NCBI GenBank assembly: GCA_036877525.1 | Contig: JAZGTH010000040.1 | Coordinates: forward strand, 2,604,001 to 2,668,000 | Origin: Chromobotia macracanthus | Taxonomy: Eukaryota > Chordata > Actinopteri > Cypriniformes > Botiidae | Direction of reading: 5' to 3' | DNA length: 64,000 nucleotides | In this document: one piece after another, positions 1-12,539 of the stretch | How the letters are laid out: each line of letters begins with the position of its first letter | Position numbering within the stretch: the stretch's first letter is position 1 | The notes under the pieces: model-generated | Seen by the model: only the letters and a program-made list of their open reading frames with translations | Database searches by the model: none | What the model was told of the DNA's origin: nothing | Translations under genes and position numbers: made by a program

Positions 1-3000
1 GACTGAGGACCTGTGCTTAGCGATACGATAACAAACCGAGAAATATGCATGACTTGCACCTCCCTGGCGTAGCACTTCAATAACACTGAATATTGATGTG
101 ATTGTTGATTTGTTTTGTGGGCACTGGAAATGTCCTCTATGATGGTGTTTTGGAACAAGAGCACAGAACACAGCTAGAGAAACAGGGATAAAATTTAGAT
201 GCCTTTGATGGTTAGGTTTCGCCATACAGGAAGTTTTGTTTAAATTCCCTGTGCATGATAATTTCACTATTTAGTGTTTTCTTATTATTTTATGTAAATA
301 TCCTGCCTGCAGTATTGTGGCACACTCCATTTCTTGATTCTCTTTTACAATACAATTACAAGGAATGATTCTGTATAGAATATATAGGGTTGCTAAATAT
401 ATACTATTGCTAATACTGTTTTGGTCAAAAACAACTCCACCAAACACTCCACTCATGTAGGTGGTACTTTTCTGCATTTGAAATGCAGTTGGAATTCGCA
501 GTTTGTACATTCACACAGATTGACAGCCATATTTACTTTCAGGCTTGACTCTTACAACTCAAACCAACCTGGTAACCAAACAGAGCAAACCAAACAGACT
601 ACTGTCTGTATGATCAGATAACCAACGTCAAATCCCTGTTCTATAGAGTACAACAGTGCTTACCTATATTTTGGGTTAAGAAATATGTTTCCCATTCTTT
701 TTTCCACAGGGATTTGGAATCTTCAATAAAAACATCTAAACTATCTTTTAAAGTAAATTATAGTTGTAAATCAGTTCTTCTACAGAGAAGTGAACATGAT
801 TTTTACTTTTGCTGGACTTTTGTGCTGTTCTTGTGACAGTTTTACACCTGCAACAAAGATGGCGATGCCCAATCAAAGCACAAGTTTCCAAGCTAAGCTC
901 TGGTGCAAAGAACGATTAACTTTAAAACATTAGGATGACACACGTCTTATCTTCGTCTTTTTCAGAATTACAGATTGCTAAATTGTGCAGAACATGCAGC
1001 TCTTGGATTGTATGACGTAACAGACAAATAGGCCTAGTTGTTCAGTGCAGTTAAGTTGTACACAACAGAAAAATGTGAGTGTGTATCTTGAACATTAGTG
1101 ATATGTGAACATAACGTTCATATGTGAACGTCTTTTGCACATTTTTAGGACAGAACCAGTTTTGCTGCTTTGTGAAAGTACTGTAGTACCGTTAGGGGTT
1201 CCAAACATAAGGATTTAATTTATGGATTTCATGGATATTTGAATTAAATAGATAATGACAAAGTATCTACAGATTAAAACTATTTTTTTCCCATAAAGCG
1301 GACGTTGGAGATAAATAAGGAACCCTGAGGGTGTACATATTGATACTTAAAGAGTGGTCTATATTTTTAGCAGTGTGAATTGACACTTTACAGCTATCCC
1401 TGTTTCATTGTGCTGTTTCCAGCATGTTGTCATATGTACATGAGAGTTTAGGAAGTTATTTTATAGAGATAATGTACATGTGCCGACAGGGACAGCTCAT
1501 CAAACAATCTAGGCAAACAATCAAGCAAAATGCACAGTGCAAAGAGAGATGGTGGCAGTATCAAAGGGAATTATTGATATCCGTCCCAGCTTTTATCTGG
1601 TAGAAAAGGTGGTCATCTGCTGCATACTTGATCATCAAAAGAAACTTTTGAACTCATCATAATGCATCACAATTGGTTTAGGCAGTTTGTTTGAATACAG
1701 GTACAAAGAAACACTTATTTATGAACATTTTACTGTTTTTTGTTTAGTAAACAAAGCTTTTGGCCAAATTAAATGGAGATGTGAATAGTAATTGTTAATG
1801 CATTTGATATATGTTTGAAATCCATTCTCAGAAATTAAATTCAGATACAATACATTCACGTCTATATATGAACATTGTGACACATGTGAGATGTGAACTG
1901 TAAGTGGGTGTTATTTACTATGGCCATTGTTATGTCCCAGGGTTTGATTTTTATTGAAACTAACCAACAGAATTTTTGTTCTCTGAAAATCACATGAAAT
2001 TGTAAGAAATCTTTTACAGTACTTTCACCTTTCAATATTCATTTTCTGCTACTTTTTACAGATGCTTTTTATGGATTTCTGTTTTTTTATTGTGTGTTGT
2101 TTCCACTCAAGCTGTAATTTTGGCAAATTATGCAAAACATGTTAAATAATTGAGCGTTTTTAGGATATGTAAAAAATGAGCTATGCAAATAGCCTTAGCA
2201 AGATCAAGCAGCCCAAAATGTTTGTTCCAAAAATGTTTAAAATGTCAGTTCCACCACAAAATGAATGGTGATGATAATTTGATTTGTAAATGACTTTTGT
2301 GATGTTTCATAAGAAAAACAGCGGATTAGAATGTGATTTAAATTTACAGTTCATTTTCTGAATGCCTACAGACAAACCCCCCGCCAATTTGCAGTTATTA
2401 CTTACACAGTAGCATGTCATGCTATGACAGCACATGCACAACTCGCTTTGGAAAGATACACTGCAGAGCAATGACAAATGGCAAAAGTCAGCAGTATTAC
2501 ACCATTATTAAATTCTACCTGCATTAAAATTCACTTCAGAACAGAGAGACATGCACCTTCCCAAATATCAGAACCCTTCAAATGCCTTAGAAACTTGTTT
2601 GCTCTGAGCAAGCCATGTACATTGCAGTCTAATTATGCAATTTCTCACGAAATGTCATGGTTGCCCATTTCATAAAGTTTGACAGCTCTCAGATAATTAC
2701 ATAATGTGACAAATTTGATCATTACCAAGAGAAAATTAAATTCGGTGCTTGGGCGCATTAGACATGGCAGCATCGCATGGCCATTCTGAGCGTTTGCTGA
2801 TCTGTCATGCAGTACGCTGATGCTCAGCATTGTGCCAAATTGGAAATGACAGCGGGCCCGAGATTCCCCCAGTGAATTTTAAAACCACAAGTATCCTGGT
2901 GGACATAAAAAGAAAAACGTATCTCTCTCTGTCTACCTGTCTTCACTAGTTTCTGATAAAATAACCCAGAGCATTTGACTTGCAGAGCGATGCGGAAATG

Positions 3001-6000
3001 AGATATAGCCTGCTGTGTATGCTTACCTTTTGTCCAACATGTTGTGATTGCCTTGAGCACTGAATGAGAACCTTTCTAAATGCTTCTTTCAACATGTACA
3101 GGCCTGTTTCTTTCATAGAATAAAATGACCTTCCGTAAAACTTGACAGCAGTCAAGTTTTCTTGGAATTCTCAGAATTTCTTGGAATAATGTGTGTTAAA
3201 AATCAACAATTGATCTTTGCTGCAAAAATACATAATAATGCATTTAGGTCTATTTGTAAAGGTTTAACACTACCAAGGGGAATGCACAAATAGTTATTAA
3301 ATGATTAGAATAATTAAGGTCACTTTTTTATTAAAGCCCTCTGGTTCAATACTGCATTATGAATATTCCACAGGGAAGACTCGATGTTAAATTAAGCACA
3401 GTGTGCTCCAACAGCGACTTAATATTTTATTAGGACTTAATATTTTGTCTGTACTTTTCCATTCGTCTTCTGCAGTAATACGCCGACTTTTGTCAGTCCA
3501 TGGTATTTAGAACCAAGGGTAATGATGACATTTTAATTACAAATTCTGCTCTATATCGAGACATTTTGGCAAAACACAAATTTTAGTGACACCAACCGAC
3601 CAAACCCTTGGCACCATCTTAAATAATTAGCAAAACAATGACGTTACAACATGTGCGTACACAATGGGATAACCTTCAATAAACAGAACCTTCACCTCTA
3701 ACGAGGCATTCACACACATGCATTGAGGGCTGCCCACTGATTGCTCGAGTGTATTCTTTAAAACAAGCTGCATCAAATAATCCTTTCCAATTAACGCTTC
3801 AAGAGCTCAAGGCTTGAGATTTTACCGTTCGTCGTTACACTGCGATCTTTATCTGAGCAATATTTGCAAACCTAATCTCGGAAACCTAACTCTAAAATAC
3901 GTTACAAATCACATTTATTTTTAACACAACACAGCGTATGGCCTTGGAGAACAGGGGTGAATAAAACACTATGTACGGTCTTGGTTTTAATTTGACATTT
4001 GTAAGGCTTAACACTTTTAATTGTTAATGTCAAAGAAGCTCTCAAGTTGTGTTGAGTTTGACATTGACTCCCTGTTTGTTGAGCCCCAACTGCACTACAG
4101 AATTACTTTTGAGAATAAATGCAGCCGAGAAACTGTTTCCTTTCTAAACTGTTTAGAAAAATGAATACTCTCACCCAGACTAATATCCTCCTTTCAAAGC
4201 TCTTCTTAAAGGTGCGTCCATGGACCACTCACACATTTCTGCCTGATTATTGGATGAATTCTGCTGCAAATAGATTAATAGTAGACCTATCCACAGTTCC
4301 TCCTGCAGTATATGATTGGCAGGTCGGTGTAGAAAAACCCAGTTAAAATGGTCTCGAGGGTATGAAGAGGAACTTGTTACATCCAAATTGCCAGAGGACT
4401 GCAGTTCTGCTTTGTGAGCCATGAAGCTAATGTTTATCTCTGGGCCAGACACAGTCAGCACAGTGTAATGAACCACACAGCATTAAAATGCCTCGGTGAG
4501 GTGAACCTTAGTAATCTGATTTGATGGTGAAAAGATTTGTATTTGTATAAGAATTGTAGTATTTTGCATGTTCTGTAAAACAGTGGAGGTGTAGGAACGC
4601 TGAGGGAACAAGCATTTTTCATGAAACATTTTAAGAGGCTGCTTCAGTTTTTACACACTTCTCTAGAAAACTTGATTGTGATTGGTCAAGCCCATGGGCT
4701 GATATTGGGTGTGTTCAACTTGAAGCGGTGCTGCAACCTTTCAGTGTTACATCAAAGTATTGCAAGAGCGATTTAAGCGACAAACAATAATGTGAATACT
4801 TGCTAAATATCTGTTCTGTGTGTGTGTGCTGGAAGAAATAAATTGTTTGCACATAGTCCTGGCTGTGTAAATAGTAGAAAAACAAAGTGGATCAGACTGA
4901 TCACACCTCTTGGAGCCAATCAGCAAAAGGGGCATATGCACCAGCTGTTAGCCATTGCCTGTGTTGTAGTGTGTTTGTTATTTTGAGGACGAGAAATGAA
5001 GGGATTGGTGTGTGTATTTGAATGTCAGTTTCAAATATCAACAACGTTTCTCAGGAATTGCTTATTGTTCCTTAAGTAATAAGTAGTCAGATCAGTATTT
5101 TACTGCATGTATTTATAAGTTGAATAATGTGCAGTCAACTGGTCATTACTGCAAAAATGATTTCAAATACACAATACTGAAGCAGACAGGTGAAATCACG
5201 CAAGACGTTCTATGCAGCATTGCTGTCAGAGAATGTATTCTTTAAACCCTGTTATGATCTTTGAGGGTAGACACACTCTTTGATGGACATTGGAATGATG
5301 GCTACACTCTCTGAATGTTATCTTCTGCCTTTGACCAAACCTGTTGAGAATAGACTGTAAAGTGCACTTTCGGTTCCTGACAACCATTATTCCTCGTCCC
5401 ACAAAATGTTTGTTATTGCACTCTCGTTTCGAAGCTGAATCTGGATTTGAATCAAACTGTTCTGTTTTTATATACACTGGTATCTTTTAGTCTTTCAGCT
5501 ACATTCTCCACTACTGACAAAACAGACCCTTCAGCGTCTTTTCTGGTAAACTTTTCTATGAACTGAGAAGACGGTATTTTTGCTCTGAATTACTTTATTT
5601 ACTCATCACTGTCACTGCTAACTATGGGTATTAAATGCAGCGCCAGGCTTTGTAATACTGATATATTTTTTAGATAAAGTCTAGCCCAGTCCAGGTCATA
5701 TTGTGGTTCCCACTATTGATTTTTTTCCCTTCTTAAAACAGTCAATGACCACCAAGCAATAGGTAATTATCCTGCTTTTTAAATGACAAGAAGCTCAACA
5801 ATGTTCATTTAAACTGACCCTTTGTGACTAAACATTTCTCTAATTAATATTATGCAAATACAAGAGTACATATGGCATAGGAAAGAATGGTAAAGTAATT
5901 ATGGATTATGATGTCTGAAGATACATAAAACTAATTTCCTTATGCAAATTAATCCAATTAAAAATACCTAACCTTCCTTACAATCTCACTCTTTAATTTG

Positions 6001-7880
6001 AATTTGAATACTCTATACTTTACTCCTAAAATTAGTTAATGAACTCTAAGTTTCAGAGTTTAGAATTGGGAATACTGTGAAAAGAGCATTCATTTTTCAA
6101 AATATTAAACTGCTGGAAGTCACCCTGTACGCTAAAAATTAGCTTGACAAATCTTTTTGCTGTGTTGCCATGGCAAACATTACATATGTGTGTTATTATG
6201 TGAAACTGCTGCACAGCAGAAACTAAAATCAACTGTGGTAATCTGTGCATCAAGAGATACATTTAAAACTAATGACAGTTTGCTCCTGGGTCCAAAATGA
6301 ACTCTCTGTCGCACCTCACAGTGGTAGTTGAACTGCCTATCCAGCCATGAATATTTTCTAAAAACCATAAAATTGTATTTTGCATATTTCTTATATTAAA
6401 ACCAATATTGTTGTTGCTTTGAAAACTGAATTATTTTGCCTTTTTTTTTTTTCAAACAGACCAGGTGCATAGTCATTTTCTGCTTCATATTTTTGCCTTG
6501 TTTTTGTTAGAATATGTTTTGTTGCATAAGGAGAAATAAAATCACCCAAGATAAATTTACAATAATAACAAGAAGTCACAACAGTTTTCTTTAGTTATAT
6601 TATTTTAATTTGTTATGATTTGATTTGGTCATGCAAATCAGCTTACAACAGTGAGGATAAGATTTACTATTTGAATTTGACCATTTGCTTTATAGTATAG
6701 TCTATTGTTTTGCAGTTCCTACTGGCCATTAACATTTTATTTACTCATTTTATTACCCTGCCTCTGAAATGCCCTGTTTATTATTACCTCAAAAGCCCTC
6801 CAATCAGAGCCCATTGTCACTTGATCCTCAGTTAAATCAAACCCTTAAGTACAACAAACACTTCTGTCCACTCCATTACATATCCCAGTAGAAGAATACA
6901 AAGGAATAATTAATACACTTATCAGTCCCGCATAAAGTAAGGGCCCAAACAACAACAACCCAAAAATATTTGCTGGTAATCACCAGCCCTTGGACTGATT
7001 GCAGTTGTTCCTCAAACACATTGATTTCAATCAGGAAGGTTATTTCATGTCCTCCTTTGAACTTCCTTGAACTTTGAATCTGGTCCGCTTACAGGACAAG
7101 GTTATCTTCAGCATGTTTGCTGAAATTTTTTAATATCAGCTGCGTGTGGTTAAATCAATACTTGCAGCAAGAACTTTTGTGTATTTGTTGCGCTTGTCTT
7201 TTTTTTAGTGTGGAGTACATTGCAGCCCAAGCATTTCAGAGATCATCCTTTGCACAGCCATAAAATCACCCCTACAGGCTAAGACCCATTTGGAAGCATT
7301 GTATACATTAAGCAAAAGCTAATTAGGAAAGCAGTAAATACAACGTATTTCATATTTTGTAATAAAATGGTGTTGTTTTAAATGTATCTATGTGGATCCA
7401 TTTTCTCATTAATAACCACACACAGATATGCTAAATTATTACAGCCTTAAACAGCAAGGAAACACAAATACAGTCAATAAATACCACCACGCCTTTGGTG
7501 TTCACCGATATCTGGAATGCATAACAGATATTACATTCAGTCAATCTTGAAAGAGGAACTGACAGGATCATAAAGACATGAGAACATGCATCAAGATCAG
7601 ACACGGCGGTGTGTTTTATTCTATCAGAAAGTGACTCATTGTATCTGACAGACTAGTCCACTGTAGTACTTTACTGCAGTTAGGGGAAAAGCCTGCTAAA
7701 ATGGTTTTGTTTCACTTGGGCAATGAATGCGCTTTGTAGTTTATCATTGAGACTGTCATCACATTTGAAGCTAATGTCATCTTACAAACAAACACACATA
7801 CATACCTTTATAATTGTGTTCTTGGTACAAAAAAGACTTTTTCGCCATTGTTGCTTTCAAAAAAGGACATTGGGTTTGAT
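1..7880. other. Gene-free upstream stretch (probable intergenic)
   Basis: No exon, RNA gene or recognisable transposon protein was seen here. The sequence is AT-rich with scattered short reading frames (under 100 codons) that overlap on both strands and have no domain or splice context. The block at about 2740-2890 is richer in GC than its surroundings and resembles regulatory DNA. It may be intergenic DNA 5' of the gene starting at 12640, or intron of another gene; the sequence alone does not decide. Confidence 0.4.
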
Positions 7881-8365
7881 CTACAGGGCTGTGAAAAAGA
7901 TATTCTCAATTATTAGCTCATTTGGAGAAGTGGTTCCAAATTTTGGAACAAAATGTAATGTTGCACAAAGGAAACCTGAGAAAACATAATGCAGCTTTAT
8001 AATGGTTGTTTTGGTTTATTATGTGACCATAAACTCAAATCGTCCTTGTGAAAAAGTAAATACCCTCGCAAAACCTGGTTTGCATAATTTCTGGTTGGAC
8101 AACACATCACCTATAATTTGATATAAGACTTTGTCATCTCTGTGGTAGTATTTTGGACCTTTCCTCTTTGCAGATCTGCTATAATTCTGATGGATTTGTA
8201 GCTCTTCAAGCATGAACTGCTCTTTTCAGATTCTGACACATCATCTCTATTGGATTCATGTCAGGACTTTGACTAGGCCACTCCAATACTTTAACTGTTT
8301 CATTGCAGCTCCCCGTTCTGTGTTGGATCACAGGTCATCGCCCTGCTGCATCACCCAGTTATAGT
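7881..8365 (-). pseudogene. Tc1/mariner-like transposase remnant (3' part of element)
   Basis: Read on the minus strand from 8289 down to 8236 the DNA encodes VLEWPSQSPDMNPIEMMC, which is the C-terminal catalytic block of Tc1-family DD34E transposases; the GAG codon for the catalytic glutamate is at 8245-8247. Further upstream on the same strand, about 8338-8360, a WVMQQ-type segment just before the second catalytic aspartate is visible, followed by an in-frame TGA and a frame disruption. Downstream, the frame carries more stops. At the low-coordinate end, GTGAAAAAG occurs at about 7891 and again at about 8048, as expected for the repeated binding sites in a Tc1 IR/DR terminus, and the outer end CAGGGCTGTGAAAAAG resembles ends of teleost Tc1 elements. 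The N-terminal DNA-binding half and the other terminus are missing, so this is a dead fragment. A SINE abuts its broken side. Confidence 0.8.
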
Positions 8366-8478
8366 TTAACTAACACATATACATTTATTCATTTGGCAGA
8401 TGCTTTAATCCAAAGCGGTGGAATTCGAACCCATGACACTGGCATTGTTAGCACCATGCTCTGCTATTTAAGTCAATG
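8366..8478 (-). mobile_element. tRNA-derived SINE, minus orientation, shortened
   Basis: The reverse complement contains a B-box-like GGTTCGAATTCC (8420-8431 on the + strand is GGAATTCGAACC) preceded by tRNA-like sequence (GCATGGTGCTAACAATGCC). It is followed by the tail GCTTTGGATTAAAGCATCTG, which teleost SINEs share with L2-type LINEs. The middle section between B box and tail is much shorter than usual, so the copy has an internal deletion. It lies directly against the broken edge of the Tc1 remnant, and may be the cause of or a marker for that breakpoint. Confidence 0.7.
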
Positions 8479-8848
8479 TCCTTACAGCTTAAGAGCAATA
8501 GAACTGTAATCCTTTTTTTTTTTGGATAATTTGTGATTTCCTTTAATTGTGGCATTGTGTACCTGTAGGAGCTTTGTGGTGCCTGCTCCTCTCTGTTGTA
8601 ATGGATCACTAAATACGCAATTTAAAATCAACAGGGCTGGTGGCAGTAAAGCCTGTCCAAGCTTACTCTCCTAAATCTAATCACCAGCTAACTTTTGTTG
8701 ATTTCCTGGTTTTAGTACTTTTGAAATTACTTTATCACAGGGCCAATATATGGGTAATAGGTGACCTTTTCTATTAAAAATATTCTTAGTGTTTTCTCAC
8801 AGTTTCCTATTATGAAATTTTACTTGGTAAAACAGTTTGAAGCCATTC

Positions 8849-9070
8849 AGAAAGAAACGTAGGAGGAAGAAAGGAGGAAATCCGGAAAGGGAGAGAATAC
8901 TTTCTGTCTGTCTTTGTCTATCTCTCTGTATCTCCTCTTTTATCCTTCCATTTCTGTCCTTCTGATCCTTACTTCCTTACTCCTAATCAATATCTTAATA
9001 TCTCTCTATCCTTCTGACATTTTCTTCCTTTCTTCTTTCCTTCCTTTTGATCCCTCCATTCTTTCTTCCT
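8849..9070. repeat. Purine-rich tract switching to pyrimidine-rich tract
   Basis: About 49 bases of nearly pure purine (AAAGAAA, GGAGGAAGAAAGGAGG, GGGAGAGAA) are followed at once by about 170 bases of imperfect pyrimidine repeats (TCTGTCTGTCT, TATCTCTCT, CTTCCTT). The strand bias flips at about 8898. This is low-complexity, microsatellite-derived DNA. The short frame that runs through it is leucine/serine-rich only because of the repeat. Confidence 0.7.
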
Positions 9071-12000
9071 ACAATTGGCTAAACCCACTCCCAGTTTGTA
9101 ACCAAGCTGCTTGACAGATGTTAGATGTATTTTCTAAAACCCTGCTAATACACACTGTACTGTTCAATACTCATTAAGTAATACTTGTTCAGACTTTGAT
9201 TGACTTTCTGTCAGTGTGTGTGTGTTAAGGGAAGTCCCCAGACACAGAGGCTGCTCTTTCTACATTGTGCTATATCAGATGGAGAACTCGAGGATGATCT
9301 GAAACAGCGGTTTGAAACAGCCAGAATGTTTTTGTGCTTTTTTCATGCATCTCTTCACATCTGTCGCGAAGGCCTGATAAATTGCTTAATGCCTTTTAAA
9401 TCTGCCACTGCATTGATACGACGGGCAAAAGGAAATATGTGGCACCCCAGTATGAGGAATTTATGAGTTTTGTCAGCATTCATTACGGCCATAGCCTGAA
9501 GGCAAAACAAAGGGAATTCAACTGTCTTGGCTCTCTGTTTCTCCTGTGGTTCCCCGGAGAGTTCAATGGCATGCAGCGGTCACCTGCACACACAAACACA
9601 CACACATGTGCGGTCTCGCCAGTGGATAGGATTTGTGGTTCGTGTTCTTGTGTGCTACAGGGATCAGGCTGAGCTGTGACCAGTCTGCACTACAGGGAAA
9701 CTTCAATCATCCAATATACCATCTCTCACAATTCCTTGTTTTGTATGATTTATGTTGGGTCTGAAATGACAGATTCAGATTCATTCAAAAATCCTCAAGT
9801 CTTATAAGGAAAGTTCCTGGAATATGTCTTTGAGTGGATGAAAAGTTAAATGAGAAGGCTGAAAGGCCATAGTATAAAAACACCTTTGTAAAAGGTTTAG
9901 TTACAGTCCTTGAAGCTGATTGGTCCATAGCTGTCGTTTATTCATGACAATGGAAATAACCTTTCCATTAAGATGCTGTTAGTGTTACTGTATAGCTGAT
10001 GGTTATTTTTGTTGCATAGCAACATTGTGTTGCTGTTTATATATCAGATTCTATCTTCTAATAAAAGGATGGAATTTTATAATAAAAAATAGCATTTTGA
10101 TGAACATTTGTGTATTTAATACATCTATGATGTGGTAACTGTTTTATAAAAGTGATAAGCCACTTGAGGCTGGGCTATATTGCGAATATAGCCACAGCTG
10201 AAAGGTTTCAGGCACTCCACAGGCACTGTTCACAATATAACACAGTTTCTCATACCTTGGTGCTTAATTCTAACACAGCAAATACTGTACAAACAGAAAC
10301 TAGACAGTAGAATCAACAGAAAGCTTTCCATAGTGTTGGAAACTGAATTCAATTGATTAAAAATGCCTAGCGTGTCACACACAACAGCCCAGACAGGTAT
10401 TACCCAATGCTTGTTATCTTGCTGGTATACAATATCTCACTGCAGCGTTTGCTACCTTTAAAAACGTTAGAGTTGTCAGCCTGCCACGGATAATGATATC
10501 AAAAGTGAATTTGATGCGTGGAATTCAATCGTTGGCGAGCAAACTGGCTGGGAGATTAAAATGAGGTTCTAAATGCTATCTGTGGCTGCCATAGAATGAG
10601 GATTGACATGAAACACTTAGATAAAAGATGCAAATAGATTGAGCAATTAGATGGCATTCTGTCTGCTCTGCAACTTGTACTGCCATGATAGATAATACAC
10701 TACAGCTTTCTAGTCCCCTGAACTTCTCAGCTATAATGTTTCTGTGTGTGTTTTGTAGTTTGTTGCACTCTGACAGAGAACTATTTGCTGCTATTTTGTT
10801 GTTAAGAATTAAGTTCAGGATTCAGTCAGAGAAGTCTTCAGGTTTTAGTCTGTCAGGTCTGGTTTCAATAGGGCTGTTTATATGCATGCTGTAAGTTATG
10901 TTTGAGTCTCTGTGGTATTTCAGTTGAGAATTGTTGAATGTGTGTTTATTGTCATCAATGATTCAGCCTATTTGTAATTCTTGATGATGTGACTACTGGG
11001 TAAAAAAGAACCTTTCAAACAAAGAGTGTTTTTGTTGCAACCTTGAACCTACACTAGAATAAATTATCGCTAATTTAGAACTGGATGTGAAATAAAAACA
11101 TTTTGACCTCCTCTGAGAACAAAGCTAATAATATCTGAAACAGGTAGCAAAGTTTAGCAGCCTTCAGCATAAGTTTTTTTTAATTCATTTACAAACAGTA
11201 CAGTGGCAGTTCCATTGTAAAGGAATGATATCAGGTGGTAATATTGTTAATTTTATTGCTACTGTGTGACTATCATATTTATTTACAGTATCATGCTATT
11301 TACATGGTACTCCAAGATATTTCAAAGTATACCATGAGTGGACAACTATTATCATACCATGGCACTTATAGCCAAGGAAGGCTAGTTTAGTTTATGTTTG
11401 ATTAAAATTATACAGTAAATATTAAAAGGTTATGATGGGTTTTATAATGTAATTAATTACATGTTAGGTAGGACACACATTTATCATGTTACAGTGTAAT
11501 TAAATTATTAAGTAGACAAGGTAAGTAATTGTAAAGAACAACTTGCACTTGATACAGTATGCGATTATTTTGTAGAACCATTATAGGAATCACGTGGTTG
11601 TATGTATTGCTATTTTAATTAATTACAATAAAGTGTAACATAGACTGATGAAAGATCAGAAAAAATAATGTTACTGATGAAAAGATGCTTAAAATGTGAG
11701 ACCAGCATCAGCTCTACTAAAGGCAGTGATAAACTGGATGCTTTAGAGTTAATTTGCATTTAGCTAACTCACAATGAGTAGCGGGTTAATGCAGTAGAAT
11801 GCAACTGAAATGATTGCACTCATAAATCACTACAAATACTCATACACTGATGGATGAGTATTCAGTGTGATTTATGGGTGAAAAGCTGGACAACTGCAAT
11901 GACAGAGTTTTTGCCATATTTTGTGGTGTCATTTCTGACTGTTTTTAACTTTTTTATGGATTTATTGTGTCTTTCTGCATTTTAAATGTTTTTTTTAAGC

Positions 12001-12100
12001 CTGTACTGTATTTATGACGCATTGGTGAAGATCTAATAAAAAACTTTTGCAGTGCTGGTCAATACTGATATTAGGTTGTGATGAGACTGCTCTCCTCACT
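9071..12100. other. Gene-free stretch upstream of the promoter
   Basis: No coding exon or RNA gene was recognised. There is a short (CA)n run at about 9592-9608. A degenerate repeat fragment with CATGGTACTCCAAGATA and TACCATGG motifs occupies about 11288-11366. The rest is AT-rich single-copy-looking sequence. An AATAAA at about 12034-12040 could be a poly(A) signal of an upstream gene, but no coding sequence supports that. Confidence 0.4.
11288..11366. repeat. Fragment of a TACCATGGTA-type dispersed repeat
   Basis: The block carries CATGGTACTCCAAGATA, AGTATACCATG and ATACCATGGCACT, a cluster of near-palindromic CCATGG units that I associate with a cyprinid dispersed element. The copy is short and degenerate and no ends were located. 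Family assignment is from memory. Confidence 0.35.
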
Positions 12101-12104
12101 TATG

Positions 12105-12120
12105 AACACAGGGGGCGCTA
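12105..12120 (+). promoter_or_regulatory. CTCF-like motif
   Basis: AACACAGGGGGCGCTA matches the core of the vertebrate CTCF motif (CAGGGGGCGCTA exact); the flanking CCAC half is poor. It lies about 535 bases before the exon 1 ATG in otherwise AT-rich DNA. Occupancy cannot be judged from sequence. Confidence 0.4.
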
Positions 12121-12200
12121 TTCGTGTGTGAAACCGTATGATATGCGCCAGAGACGGGCTTGATTCACAAATAACAAAGCTGCTCAATGTATTCGTTTAG

Positions 12201-12240
12201 ACAAATAAATAAATAAATAACAACAATATATATATATATA
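12201..12240. repeat. (AAAT)n followed by (TA)n microsatellite
   Basis: AAATAAATAAATAAAT is followed, after a few bases, by an alternating TA run. It lies about 400 bases upstream of exon 1. Confidence 0.85.
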
Positions 12241-12411
12241 CAACGGATTTATACATCCATTTTAAGGACGTTTGTTCTTAATAGAGTCTTACTTTAGGAG
12301 ATCGTCAAGACTGTTCGATATTGGCAACCTTTCTATTCTTTCAGCTGTGAAAATGCAGATAAGTCGCATGTTAAAAAGATATGACTGTATATTTATGTTC
12401 GTACATAGGTC

Positions 12412-12437
12412 TATATATATATATATATATATATATA
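12412..12437. repeat. (TA)n microsatellite
   Basis: An uninterrupted alternating TA run of about 26 bases lies roughly 200 bases upstream of the exon 1 ATG, just outside the CpG-rich block. Confidence 0.9.
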
Positions 12438-12539
12438 GATGTGGACATTAATTACATTTAAAAGGCAGATTAATTTTGAGCAATTAATCAAGCGCTTCTT
12501 GCACTCGACATATGACAGTGTTTGGAGAAGAATTGCATA

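Noticed and set aside
2760..2840. MAF response element GCTGATGCTCAGC
   Set aside because: The half sites are separated by three bases, not the one or two of canonical elements.
12030..12045. AATAAA poly(A) signal for an upstream gene
   Set aside because: Common word in AT-rich DNA; no coding exon or downstream GT-rich element supports it.
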